DNA of 64,000 nucleotides. Origin: Verticillium longisporum. Lineage: Eukaryota > Ascomycota > Sordariomycetes > Glomerellales > Plectosphaerellaceae. This document shows, piece by piece, positions 14,089 to 26,462 of this stretch. A program made the translations under genes and the position numbers. The notes below the pieces were generated by a model. It had not been told where the DNA came from and ran no database searches. It saw only the letters and a list, made by a program, of their open reading frames with translations. Positions within the stretch are counted from its first letter, which is position 1. Every line of letters begins with the position of its first letter. Location of the stretch: assembly GCA_019188255.1 (NCBI GenBank), contig JAETXT010000008.1, positions 3,968,001-4,032,000 of the forward strand, written 5' to 3'.

Positions 14089-16246
14089 TGGATTATCAAC
14101 TAATTATCTGATTATAAATTTCGGTGGAAAATATATATATGAATTCACCTATTGCGCCGTTCCTATTAACATTATTAAGAACTACGATGTAAGAATTCAG
14201 AGCATCTACTCCAGCAGTCCCACGAGCTTCCTTGCAGCAATCGGTCGACCGGATTGGCGGGTCTTCCATCCTTCCGCACGCTCCACCGCCTCGGCCAAGA
14301 CCCTGCCGCGCTCTCTCTGAAAACAACTTCCACAAAGATGGCCGCAAGCTCCTCAGAGGCACATCTTGGCGTGGCCTCACCGTTGCTGAGCGCCTAATTT
14401 GGAGCTCTTTCAAGGCGCTGCTTGAAATCGTAAGCGTTGTACCATACAGGCAGCATGACTAAAGAACTGCTGGTGCTGGCGAGAACCTTGAAACGCTAGA
14501 GACACTCAACGACATGACATGATTCTGAACGTTACTCATCGCCTAGATACGTCAATCGATATCCCCGTGATTATCGAGCAGATGGAATTTTCAGACCCAA
14601 GAGCGCAAAGTTTCACATGGAGCTAGTCCACGAAACGGACGTACTTGATCGAATCACCCAGCATTTCCTCGACACTGACATATCAAGGAACAGGTTTCCC
14701 TCCAATATTCATCTAGTTTTCGAGCTTTTCATAGACACTGAATCTCCGCCCTTCTTCTTTCGGCCTCCACCGAAAGGTGCTTGAGCGCGACCGCCAGCCG
14801 AGTTACGCCTTTGGTATTATAGTGAGCATGTGTCTAGAGGTTGACATATATTGCTGGGTTGTAAACGAAGTAGGACGAAAAATGTACTTGATGGTTAACT
14901 TCATGAACTGGTGTAACTTGTGGAGTGATTGGTCTGTAGCAGTTGGTGTGCTCGGGGATCAGGACGGCTGAAACGCTGAATCTTGAGCCCTGGAGGTGGA
15001 ATGGTTAGGCGGCCCAGCTGATACTGAAGAAACATCATTGGAGCAACGAGCACTCTTGAAATACACGACTGTAAATTGTGTTCGCGTACTTAGTGATACG
15101 ATTCCCATCCGGCCACTGAGGCCGCAATACACCTTGTAGGCAAGGATATCTTCTCATCCTTTGATATTGCTGTCCCTAGCTTTGCACGACGTGTGTTGGT
15201 ATCAATCAAAGCTGACAGCCCATAGAGACAGCGACCATCCAAGAAGCGCTCCACCATTACCTAAGTTGAGGAACGCCAACCTGTAGTATTATGCTAGCAA
15301 CTGGCAGTTCCTCGACGCGAAATGCAGTTTTCAACACGAACTACTGTAGCAACCCCACAGACCCACAGGAAAGCAGCAGCTACAAACTTCAGTCAGGGTG
15401 AACATCAGCACCACGACTGTCGTATGAGACCTTGCATAGCAAACACGTGACGGGGACTTCGGCTCACGACCAGATGGCTACAATTCGCAAAGAGGGGTTT
15501 CATTGCCCCGTCCCACAAGCTACGCCATTCGGCTAGGAGGGCCACCAAGACCGTAAAGGGAAGAGATGGCCGTCCTGCCCCCGCTCCGACCTTAGCGCCG
15601 AGGCTCCGATGGGCTCAGAGCCACACCGGAGCATCTAATCAGATGCGCTGATGATCTTATCAGATGCCATTTCGACCAAAAAGGGCTTAACACTGCGTTG
15701 TTAGGTGGGGGATCAGACTGGGATCATCGGCCACACACAGGGACGAGCTTTGCTGCCGAGATGAAGTTGAAAATTTTATCAGATCCTCGCCTTTTCTTGC
15801 CCTGGGACCTCCCTCGTTCCTTAGGCCGCCAGCGTGCCGTTGCCTGGCACGCACGCCTCCTTCGGCCCCGGCATCGGATGGTCGCTCGCGGGCATTATGC
15901 AGCCATTCTCAGGCCACATGTGTGCCAACGGCCCCTCCAAGCCCTGCTGTCCCTTCTGTCGATCGGCAAACGCATGTAGTTCCCTTATAAGCTCGTCTGG
16001 CCCTTCTGCAATCGGCTACACTTGCCTCGCCTCTCTTCGAGCTTCTGTCTCTGACGTTATTTTCTCACGGGATTTCATTCTTTCTTTCTCGTGCCTCGCC
16101 CCGCGACGCCATCCCCTCATCATCATTCCCAGGGACAGCTTCGACCTGCATTCGACAGACGCGGTCCACACCATCCCACAGCATTCGATGAATTGATTTC
16201 CTTCCTGTGAGGCGACAATCCGGAGTCGGATTCTGACAACAAAACA
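14089..16246. other. Gene-free flank between RIP block and ABCB gene
   Basis: Normal-composition DNA of about 2.1 kb. Frames are short and none resembles a family I know. A reading around 14.5-14.97 kb is open in pieces but broken by stops and may be a gene remnant. The last 600 bases upstream of the ABC gene contain several TTATCAGAT elements (for example near 15,657 and 15,776) that fit GATA-factor sites. I see no tRNA or rRNA. Confidence 0.6.
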
Positions 16247-19200
16247 ATGGTTGTCACAGAGAAGCCTCTCGAGGCTCCCGTGCCGCCTTTGGTGGCGGGC
16301 CAAGAAGATCGCGAGATGCTTCCCCAACAGCCTGCTGAGCCGACAGAGAAAAGCGACGTGACAACCGTCAAGTCAAAGGATGTCGAGCAGCCTGCCAGCG
16401 AGTCTGTACGTCAACCCAGCTCCCATGCCAACCACGCTTATTTATCTCATCCCTAGCGATGGCCGAAGCCATTGTCACCATGATCTGATCATTGTCGTTA
16501 GGCTTTTCACTCCCTCACCATCTACTTCCGCTGCCTCTTCGCCGCCGACCCGACATGGCTCGACATTACTCTCATCATTGGGGGTTCCATCTGTGCCGCC
16601 GCCGCCGGAACTCCGTTCCCCTTGATGGCGATTCTCTTCGGTCAGCTCGTCGATGATCTCAACGACGCTACTTGCGCCGCCGAAGCGCAGACCGCCGACC
16701 CCTTCGCCTATGCGTCCGAGATCAACGAAAAGGTTCTCCTCATGGCCATCATCGCTATTGCAGCCTTCTGCCTCATCTACATCTACATCCTCGCCTGGGG
16801 CGTTATCAGCCAGCGCCTTGCCCAGCGTCTTCGCGTTCGCTACCTCGCTGCCCTCATGCGCCAGCCGCCTTCCTTTTTCGACGAGCGGGCCAACGCCGGC
16901 GAGGTCTCTAGTCGTCTGCACGGCGACATCACGGCCGTCCAGGCGGGCACCTCGGAGAAGGTTGGCATTTTCATCTCAAGCATCAGCTTCTTCGTTACCG
17001 CTTTCATTATTGCCTTCATCAAGCAGGCGAAGCTTGCCGGTATGCTGACAGCCATGATCCCGGCCTTCATGCTCATGTCGTTGATTGGCGGTGCCTACTT
17101 TGGCAAGTATACGGCGCGCATGTCCACGGCCATCGGTACAGCATCGTCTCTGGCTGGCGAGTGCCTGCGGAACATCTCGGTCGTGCACGCCTTTGGAGCC
17201 GGCCCTCGGCTGGAAGCTCGCTTCGCCGACCTGATGGTTGAGGCTCGGACTGCCGGCATCAAGAAGGCCGTCGTGGCTGCCATTCAGGCTGGCCTTTTGT
17301 ACTTTATTGCTTATGCCGGCAATGCGTTGGCCTTCTGGCAGGGCAGCAAAATGATCGCCGAGGCCAGAACAAACCCCAACGGCACCTCGATGGGTGATAT
17401 TTACACTGTGGTTCTCCTGCTTGTTGACGGTAAGCCCTCTTGTGCGGTGTGAATCAATGGAGTTTTCTGATATCCTTGCTAGCCTGCGTCATGCTCGGCG
17501 GTATTGCCCCTATTCTGCCCCTCTTCGGGGGTGCTTCGGCCGCGTTCCTCCGTCTCCAGAACGACATTGAGGCCCCTTCGACCCTCGATGCCACGTCGGA
17601 CGCTGGCAAGATTCTGCCTGCCGAGAACCCCACCTCGACTGGCATCTCCTTCAACAATGTCAGCTTCTCTTACCCTTCGAGACCCACGCAACCAGTTCTT
17701 CGCAACGTCAACCTGACGTTCCCTACCGGCAAATACACCGCCATTGTTGGTCTTTCCGGCAGCGGCAAGTCAACTATTGCCTCCCTGATTAGCCGTCTCT
17801 ACGACCCGGGCGAGGGTTCCATCACGTACGACGGCCAAGACATTCGCAATATCAACCTTCGCAATCTTAGGAGCCACATGGGTTTCGTCCAGCAGGAACC
17901 TACCCTGCTCAACAGTTCCATCCTGACGAATATTGCCCTCGGTCTCGTCAACACGACCAAGCCTGCCCACGCTCACCTCAAGTCTTTCCTCAAGTGGTAC
18001 AACCTTACCGAGCTCGGCAACAAGGGCAAAGACCTCAGCGCTTCTGCTGAGGCCCTTGGCCCCGAAGCCGTTGAAATCGTCAAGCTCGTTCACGACGCTG
18101 CCGACCAGGCCGATGCCGCCGGCTTTATCGAGCGCCTCGAGAGCGGCTACGGCACCGTCGCTGGCCCTGGTGGTTCTCTCATCAGCGGTGGCCAACGTCA
18201 GCGGATCGCCCTCGCTCAGGCACTCATCCGTGACCCCCAGATCCTAGTCCTTGACGAGGCCACTGCGGCCCTCGACTCTGCCAGCGAGCGCCGCATCCAG
18301 GAGGCCGTTGAGCGCGCCGCCAAGCACCGTACAGTCATCTCCATCGCCCACCGTCTGTCGACGATTCGCAAGGCAGACAACATTGTCGTCATGGAAGCCG
18401 GTCAGGTCGTCGAGCAGGGCTCCTACGCTGAGCTGATGGCCATTGAAGGCGGCGTGTTCGCCCGAATGGCCAGCCTGCAGTCTGTGGGCACTGTCGACCG
18501 TGGCGAGGGCAGCTCCATCTCCGGCGACTCTCTGGATGCCTCTACGCTCAAGACCGACATCTTCCCCTCGGAGAAGCTTGACCCTGCCGACCATATCCTG
18601 AGCAAGGAGTCCTCCGCCAAGGAAGCCACCGCAAAAGGCAAGGAAGAGGAGGAGGAGGAGGAAGAGCCCAAGACGGAGCTGGATACGAAGCAGCCCTTCT
18701 TCTTCGTCACCAAGGGACTCGGCCGCCTCGTTCGCCCGTCACTGCTGTGGCTCGTGGGCGCCATTATCGCTGCCGCCATTGTTGGCTGCACGTTCTCCTC
18801 TGCTGGTGTCATTCTCGGTTACACTGTCGGTGCGCTGAACCCTTGCGCCAACACGGTCGAGCGCATCCTCGACCTCGGACGATTCTTTGCAGGCATGATC
18901 TTTATGCTGGCTTGCATTGAATTCTTCGCCAACTTTGTCGCGTGGTCCTTCTTCGGCGTCGTGGCTGAGAAGATGCTTTACGCTGTCCGCGTTCTCTCCT
19001 TCCGCTCCCTGCTTGAGCAGGACCTCGACTGGCACCAGTCCGAGACGCCCACGAAGCTGCTGACCATTATCACCAAGGACAGTGCGGCCATCGGTGGCTT
19101 CAGCGGCTCGACCATCGGCACAGTCTTTGCCATTGTCGTCAACTTCTTCATCGCCATCATCCTGTCCCACATCATCGCTTGGAAGATCGCCATCGTTTGT

Positions 19201-20624
19201 CTCGCCACCATCCCCCTCCTCCTCGGCGCCGGCATCATGCAGCTGCGCATGCTGGCTCGCTATGAAGAACGCCAGGCTGGCGCCTTTGCGGACGCGACGG
19301 CCGTTGCCGTTGAGGCCGTCCATTCGATCCGCACCATCGCGGCGCTGTCGCTCGAGGGTGAGATCATGGGCTCCTACACGCGCCTGCTCCGCGGACCTCA
19401 AAGGATGATCTTCCGCTCGTCGGCTTCGACCAACATCTGGCTCGCCATGCAGCACAGCATGGGCACGCTCATCTACTGTCTCTCGTACTGGTGGGGCTCC
19501 CAGCTCATCATGCGCGGCGAGTACAGCCAGACGCAGTTCTTCATCATCCTCATCGCCATGCTCGTCAGCGCCCAGCTCTGGGGCACCATGTTTTCGCTGG
19601 CGCCCGAATTCTCGAGGGCCCGCCTCGCTGTTTCGCGCATCCTGAACGTCATCAACCTCGGATCCGGGCGCGATCTCAGCAAGGCCCAGCTCAAGACGCT
19701 GCAGACGGCGCGCGAGAGCAAGACCGGCGGCGACAAGAACGCCCCAAGCAGCGATGGTGCTGATGCCGAGGCCGCCAACGAAGTGCAGCTGAAGCAGCCT
19801 TTCAAGGGCGAGAGCCGTGGTGCCAAGGTTACGTTTAACAACGTTGGTTTCACATACCCCAACCGTCCTGATGTGCCTGTTCTCGATGGTGTCTCTTTCA
19901 CTCTGCAGCCTGGTCAATTCTGCGGTAAGCACAACCATTGCATTGCATTGCAATATGAAGAACGCGTAACTGACCAAATCCCCCCACAGGCCTTGTCGGT
20001 CCCTCAGGTGCTGGTAAGAGTACTATCATGTCACTCGTCCAGCGACTCTACCATCCGACAACAGGCACCATTTCGCTCGACGGCCAGGACCTCAAGCCGC
20101 TGCCATCCTCGTTCCGCGAATCCATCGCCCAGGTGCCACAGGTCCCGACGCTGGTCGTCGGCACTGTGGGCTTCAGTGTCGCCCTGGGCGCAGCACCCGG
20201 CAGCGAGGCCACGGATGCCGAGATTGAGGAGGCGTGCCGTCTTGCCAATATCCACGACACAATCATGGCGCTGCCTGACGGCTACAACAGCGAGTGCGGC
20301 GCCTCGGCACAGAGGCTCTCGGGTGGTCAGAGGCAGCGTCTCGCCATTGCGCGCGCCCTCGTGCGCAAGCCGAGGCTGCTGCTGCTCGACGAGAGCACGA
20401 GCGCGCTCGACGCCGCGAGTGAGGCGGCGCTGCAGGAGGGTCTCGAGAGGGCCTCGAGGGGCACCACCGTGCTGGCCATTACGCACAGGCTACACACGGT
20501 GCAGAAGGCGGATGTCATCCTCGTCGTCGAGGGCGGCAAGATTGTCGATCAGGGCCGCCACGCGGAGCTCATGGAGAGGAGGGAGAGCTATCGCATCAAC
20601 GCCATGCAGCAGATGCTGCAGTAA
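16247..20624 (+). CDS. ABCB full-size multidrug exporter (MDR/P-glycoprotein type)
   Basis: A plasma-membrane or vacuolar ATP-driven exporter of lipophilic drugs or metabolites. Exons are 16247-16405, 16502-17429, 17483-19924 and 19990-20624, coding for 1387 residues, the usual size. Layout is TMD1-NBD1-TMD2-NBD2. TMD1 begins near residue 70. NBD1 has Walker A GLSGSGKST (about 451), signature ISGGQRQR (about 595) and Walker B ILVLDEA (about 615). An acidic linker with a run of glutamates lies near 750. NBD2 has Walker A GPSGAGKST (about 1180), signature LSGGQRQR (about 1285) and Walker B LLLLDES (about 1307). Both sites look catalytically complete. Intron 3 falls just before the second Walker A. 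The start is the first ATG of an open exon with a splice donor. It is the first intact gene after the RIP block, with no sign of mutation leakage. The family is certain, the substrate unknown. Confidence 0.95.
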
Positions 20625-21229
20625 GGAGATCCGAGGTGCGGAACTTGTACTTGTTCGAGGGAAGATAGACCTGGCTTTTATGCCTTCATAATAGAGAGCG
20701 TTCATACTTTGCTTGGAAGGGCTGGATTGATTGTCCTGGTGTCAGACGGGTATTCCTCCGTCGCCGCCAAAAGGTTACGGCAGTGCCCAACTACGATACA
20801 CAATAAAAGAGGTCTGTCTAGGAGTGATTAAGACACCAAAGACGTCTAAGGCTGCCCTGTGCGAAGCTTTGGCCAGACGCTTGGTTGATGTAAAGCCTAA
20901 CAGCCATAGGGCGAAAACTGATGACAGCCATTTGAACAAGGCAAGACAAAGATAGGTACGATCAAAATCCCACGGAATAATTTCTGTCATCGAATCAGAC
21001 TATCAAGGAGAGCACCTGCTACGCGTTACCTCGGCCGATCCGCCGCCGCCGCCCACCACAGGAGGGCCCTCAGCAATCTTCCTATGCGCGAGACGGCAAA
21101 AACGGCCAACTCCAACTGAGCCGTCAACTCAACAATCTCGATCATCCTCTTCTAGAGCAGAGACCATTTGGTGACGGCCACAAAATCTTGGCGCCAATCA
21201 GCCCAACGACGGCTAGGGCTGTGGGTGGA
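20625..21229. other. Convergent intergenic spacer
   Basis: This stretch lies between the ends of the ABCB gene (+) and the pectate lyase (-). I see no gene, only the 3' regions of both. Confidence 0.7.
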
Positions 21230-22569
21230 CTAGGCCACAACACCAGTGCCGGCACGGGCCTTGACGAGGGCGCAGACGCACGAGGCCGGGTCAAGACTAT
21301 TGAATGTCAGCAGAATGCCTTACTGTGCTCACGGCGATCCTTTAGGACTCACGTGTAGCTGTAAGGGGGCGAGTAAGAGCCCGTTTGGGTAATGTCAATG
21401 GGGCTGTTGGTGAAGACGTTGTTCCTCTCGACAGCAAAGCCGGGCTCGTCGCTGTCGAGGTTCGTGACGATGGCCTGGTTCGTGTTGATGAAGACGGTGT
21501 TCTCGACGAGGACCTGGGCGCCCATGCGCGAGTTGACGCCGGACGTGGGGTTGTTCTCGTAGCACGAGCTATAGATGTGGCCGGTGCCGAAGCGGATCGA
21601 GGGCAGGCGGGAGTTGACGTTGTAAAAGTGGTTGTGGTGGTAGGTGACGCGCAGCTTGCCGCGGTCCTCGGAGGCGTTGTTGTCGGAGTGGCCGACAAGG
21701 GAGCCCTTCCAGTGGTCATGGAACTTGTTCCAGCTAATGGTGATCTGGTCCGAGGCGTGCGATGCGTCAAGGAGGCCGTCAAAGTAGTCCTTGTCGCCGA
21801 CGATGCCATCGCTACGGAAGTCGCAGTGGTCAACCCAGACGCCGACTGCCTGGTCGAGAGACACAATGTCGCCACCAGGGATGGGGTTGTGGAAGACAAG
21901 GTTGCGGATGATGACGTTGCCCGTGCGGCGGACACGGAAGCCGCCGTCACGGAGACCGGAGGAAGCACCGACACCGATGACGCTCGTATCGGCCAGGAGG
22001 TCCATGCGGCCGCAGCCCGAAAGGATGCCGGAGATGCGGATGACGCCAGCGTTAGCAATGGCTGTCTTAAGGGCCGCGCAAGAAGTGACAGTCACGCCGC
22101 TGCCGCTGCCACCACCGGTGGTGCCAGCACCGTAGCCGACGAGCTGGTCAATAGGTGCTGGTCCGCACGAGTTGCCACCACTTGAAGGAGGAGGCGAGCT
22201 CGGAGGGGGTGTGCTCGGAGGAGGAGTACTCGGAGGAGGAGTGCTTGGCGGCGGAGTGCTCGGGGGAGGGCTGCTCGGGGGAGGGCTGCTCGGGGAAGGG
22301 CTGCTCGGGGGAGGGCTGCTCGGGGGAGGGCTGCTCGAGCTTGGGAGACACTGTGAGTACCACTGGTTAGAGACCACACAGGTCCATCCTGTAGTCGATG
22401 TCAGTCTCAGCAGTTCCAAAAGCCCAAAGTTTCTGAAACATCAGGTGCACAAACCAGAGGTGCAAGTCGTCGGGCCGCTGTGGCCCTGTCCGCCGCATTG
22501 GCCATAGGGCTGCTGTTGAGCAGAGGCCAGACCCAAAAAGGCCATAAGGGCCAGGTTCTTCAGCTCCAT
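21230..22569 (-). CDS. Secreted pectate lyase (PL1 family) with N-terminal CBM1
   Basis: Predicted to cleave de-esterified pectin by beta-elimination outside the cell. Exons (minus strand) are 22569-22455, 22388-21353 and 21296-21230, giving 405 residues. A signal peptide ends near ASA (residue 17). A fungal cellulose-binding CBM1 follows, with QQPYGQCGGQGHSGPTTC on exon 1 and WTCVVSNQWYSQCL on exon 2, so a 66-base intron splits the module. A long linker of PPPSS/PPPST repeats leads to the parallel beta-helix catalytic domain, with VWVDHCDFRSD, DYFDGLLDASHASD and RVTYHHNHF, all typical PL1 motifs. The short third exon supplies the C-terminal end, including LDPASCV, and ends in a stop. Linking a pectin enzyme to a cellulose-binding module fits attack on intact plant wall. 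Confidence 0.93.
22190..22350 (-). repeat. Coding minisatellite: (PPPSS/T)n linker of the pectate lyase
   Basis: About 15-base units such as gggctgctcggggga repeat in tandem on the plus strand. They encode five-residue Pro/Ser/Thr units on the minus strand between CBM1 and the catalytic domain. Such tracts are prone to copy-number change, so linker length may vary between strains. Confidence 0.85.
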
Positions 22570-25427
22570 TGCAAGGGTTGTGAAAGTCTGGGACGATGGG
22601 AGAGATCGGGCTCAGGTCTCGGATCGGTCACGATTGCAGATCCTATGTGGGAAAACGATGTTGAGGTAAAGATCTACAGAAAAGGACTTCAACTCCATGG
22701 GCAGACGCGGATTTTATGTCCCTCCTTGAGCTTGACCCTCATGTCAAGTTTTCTCCCTGGCCACAGTGAATGCTGCGGACAATCTGATTGAGCGAGTTGT
22801 CCCATTCATCTATTTCCCATCGGATTTCCCACCACTCAAGACATCTCGGATCGTAATACTCCTTTGCCACTTTCTTCATTTTAATTTCAGGACTGGCAGA
22901 TATTTCAGTCAAACATGTCCAGCAACCCCTCAACGAGGCAGTGCTGGAGTTTGTGGGTGTCTTGACCTACCACCGTTCAACAGCTCCGCATCTCGTCCAA
23001 CACTATCTTCTTGGCATGTTCGGAAAACCTGGGGTTGCAAGCCAAAAGTTAAACGCGTGGAGAAACCTGCCATGTGTTCGGGAGTTGCATCGGAGTTCTT
23101 CCCAATGCCGCCAATCGCCCCCTGCGGCTAGTCCGGAACGGCCTCGTGGGACTGTCTCCGTGTCCCGATCGGGGCCAGCAAACAGGTGCTGTTTGCAGGG
23201 GAACTGCCCCGTCAAGTTACCCTCATCTCGGTTCTCTTCATGCCCTTAAGTCCGATTTGCTTCAGATAGAGTAGTGTAGCGCCTTTGCCAATACCAAGAC
23301 ACCAAATCGGCCGCTGAGCTTCAAATGGGGGTCGACGCCAAGAAGCGTTGAATAGTCGTTCCCCTCATTCTTCTCTGACAGACATGTTGATTCTTGCCTG
23401 GAAATGCCTCCCCGATTGCTGGCTTCACAAGGGACCCATCCAGTTCACGTCGAGCCGTCAGGATTATCTGGGTTGGATCTCGTGTTTGTTCATCGCTGAG
23501 AGTGGGAGCAAGCCACGCTACACAAACTAGGTCTTGCTATGCAGCCCATATCAGCTTTGGTTCGCCAGTGTTGCAAGGCGCCGGAAATGGCAACTCAGCA
23601 GGGCAGGCAAGGTATTACAGGGTCACATTTGGGTAGCTTCTCTCCCACAGATGCTCTCAGCTTGGTTCTCAATGATCTCAGCTGCAGGCATCATTGGCGG
23701 AAATGCCGTTGACCAGCTCCGGAAACGCCACCACAAGAGGCGACAACACTGGTGTCTTCAGAAGCAGCAATTATTGAAAGGTTTGACGTCAACAATAATT
23801 TGCAAGATTCGGAATAGACCCTGATAGAAAGGAAAAATTTACACCACGCAAAAGGATTCGACAGCTGCCCGCGCAGTCACCAGATTGACGGGGCTGACCT
23901 CGTCCTATGAGGCCGGTCGTTTTCGGATTCGACATTCTCTCTACTCGCCCTCTGATGTTGCTTTTCATCGGCCAGTTTCGCTGGCGAAACTGACCTGATG
24001 ACACCTTCCACAGGTGAGAAGGTCAACCCAGGACAAAGTCTATCCGAGATGTGGTTGCGCCGTAGCGTAAGCAGGAGTATGGCACAGCTTGCCTTGTTCA
24101 GCGTATCCTTTTCCATAGGAAGACCGATTGTCTTTCCAAGTTCCAGTTATCCCATTCTTCTGCATACTAACAAGCTCAACGTCATTACTGTTGGCACTGT
24201 CCTGTACCTTGGCACTCACGGGATTGAACTGGCAATGTATCAGGGCCAGACTCAGTGCTTTGCCATGCATCGGTCAATAAAAAGAGCCAAGGTACACGCC
24301 AATTGCTCACTTGTAGTTACATATCTAAAGATGAAAAGAGCATTGCCAGAGGTACCGTTCCGTTCTACATTCAAGCTTCTTGAGTCATCTCTTTTGTTAA
24401 TGCATTCGACTACGAGGACTTGCATCTGTGTCAATAAAAAAATCAGGCGGCGAAGAAGCAAGCGATCGCTGCTACAAAAAGTAAAAGCGGAGCTACGTAT
24501 GTTACCTACCCGAGAGAAAGGATAATCACAATGCCGTGCTAATTCAAGATCTTACGGCAGGGCCTAGATCTGACTATGCCGTCGAAAGAACACGGCAAAG
24601 TGCCCAACCAAAATTGGAAATACTAATCACCTCCAGTTCAAGTGCTGAAATGGCCTGAATCAAAATCGTTCCCTCAACCTCATTGTCAGCCTCGGAGCAA
24701 AGCGTATGCAGATAGACATTGTCCAGAACGCGCTGACTTTCTGACACAACCTGAGCATCTCTCACGAACCCAAAGGTTAAACAACGACGGCGGGCGACTT
24801 GATTGTCTGGAGCTCCTTTACTTCCAATCACGGGTCGGAACACTCTCCTGGACATATACCCCAACCAGATTCACAAAGACGCACCCGAATCTCTTGTAGA
24901 AGCCACAACGTTTTAGTAGGTGCAGCACCACGCCCCTTATCGGCTGCCGCATCGGAACCTCACGTCTCGTCATCTCGGTTACCCATCTCGGTGAGCCGGC
25001 GGCATACCCGCGCCGCCAATGGCCCCTTGCCGACCATGCTGCCGATCAATCCCACATCGGGGCCGGGTCATCGGACGGCGAACCCCACTGATGGATATTG
25101 CACAGGGCTCCTTTTGGTGCGCCGCGTGCTTCCCATGACGACAGCCGGGGGGCATGCCGCGCAGCGGGAGACTCCGGACGGCCCCTTTTGGTAGCGAAAC
25201 GCGGAGGTGGGGCCGTTGGATGCAACGAGGCGGCTTGGCGGCGCGGCGCGGCCGTTTCTGAGCCGACGGGTTCGTGACCTCGTGGCTTGCGGGATGCTGG
25301 GCACTGATCTAAGTGTATAAAGGACTTGGAGGGCGCCGGCCAAATCCTTTCGCCCATTGAGGCAGACTACAGCTTTAAGGCGAGATTTCTGTGGATATAC
25401 CTAACGTCGAAAGAAGACGTCGTCAAG
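22570..25427. other. Long divergent intergenic region (pectate lyase / AA9)
   Basis: About 2.9 kb shared by two divergently transcribed wall-degrading genes. No convincing gene is seen. A 175-codon frame at 23998-24525 (+) has no recognisable domain. Around 23,160-23,215 there are nested short palindromes (cccgatcggg, then caaacag/ctgtttg). GC-rich CGGGG-type words, which could bind CreA, are frequent between 24.95 and 25.26 kb. Confidence 0.6.
25316..25322 (+). promoter_or_regulatory. TATA box of the AA9 gene
   Basis: TATAAAG lies about 110 bases before the AA9 start codon. Confidence 0.6.
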
Positions 25428-26462
25428 ATGCTGAAGCTCACAAAAGCACTCGAAGTCCTCGGACTTGCAGCCTTGGCTGCGGGTCACGGCTATGTTGATA
25501 CCGCCAGCATCGGAGGCGTGGAATACGAGGTACTATTTCCTGTGCCGTCCTCTGATCTCGAATGCTGACTCCTCGTCGAATAGTTTTATCAGGTGAATCA
25601 TGTTCCGGGTACGTCTCCGAACTCGAGCTGACACGTATCGGAAAAGCTGTACCAAGACCCCTACATGAATCCTGCGGTACGTAGAGAGCCGCTCTGCTGT
25701 CGTCTTGACATGAGCTCACCCTTTTGTCGCAGCCCGACCGCTTGTCACGACCGGTTGCCGGCGATGGCCCTATCGAGGATGTCAACTCGATCGATCTGCA
25801 ATGCGGAGGCTGGTCGGCAGGCGGGGTAGTCGGATCGGCACCGGCCAAGCTGCATGCCACAGCAGAAGCCGGATCAACGGTCAAGCTGCGGTGGACGCTG
25901 TGGCCAGACTCACACGTGGGACCCATGATCACCTACATGGCGCGTTGCCCTGATTCAGGCTGTCAGGACTGGGAGCCGGCAGAAGAGTGAGTTCCTGCGG
26001 TGTCGAGCTTCTCTTGTGAAGGAAGATTGGTCTGACAAGAAGGCTAGGGCCGTCTTTTTCAAGATCCAGGAAGAGGGTCGCGAGAGCAGCACGTCAAACA
26101 ACTGGGGGTCTACGCCGCTCATGACCGAGGGTTATGAATACGAGTACACGATCCCAGCCTGCCTACAGCCTGGATACTGCCTGGTTCGCCATGAGACGAT
26201 TGCGCTGCATGCGGCGTTTGCGTACCCGGGCGTCCAGTTCTACCCGAACTGCCACCAGCTCGAGATCACCGACTTGGGCACCGCTGTCCCGACGGATCTT
26301 GTCAGCTTCCCCGGTGCTTATGCATCTGATGACCCAGGAGTTACTTTCAATGCCTATTTGCGTGAGTCTTTGTCACCATTGTCCCCCTTGCTAGCTGTAT
26401 CTGATATGATTTGTGCAGCGGGCGAATACCCGATCCCTGGCCCAGCCGTCTTCACTTGTTGA
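25428..26462 (+). CDS. AA9 lytic polysaccharide monooxygenase
   Basis: A secreted copper enzyme that oxidatively cleaves cellulose or related glucans. Exons are 25428-25529, 25584-25592, 25647-25676, 25733-25986, 26048-26361 and 26419-26462, giving 250 residues. The signal peptide (1-19) ends AAG, exposing His20 in HGYVD as the N-terminal copper ligand. The second histidine of the brace is in WPDSHVGPM. DVNSIDLQCGG, QFYPNC and the terminal IPGPAVF segment are AA9 hallmarks. There is no CBM. The second exon is only 9 bases (Phe-Tyr-Gln). Skipping it also keeps frame, but including it gives the usual seven-residue spacing between the GVxY and DPYM segments. A TATAAAG box lies 110 bases upstream. 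It acts naturally with the neighbouring pectate lyase and alpha-galactosidase in plant-wall breakdown. Confidence 0.93.

Noticed and set aside
18739..19977. A 412-codon minus-strand frame inside the ABCB gene
   Set aside because: It is antisense to TMD2/NBD2 coding sequence, is highly charged and low in complexity, and has no domain. It is a codon-bias shadow.
23998..24525. A 175-codon plus-strand frame between pectate lyase and AA9
   Set aside because: No recognisable domain, signal peptide or promoter-like leader; composition is that of intergenic DNA.
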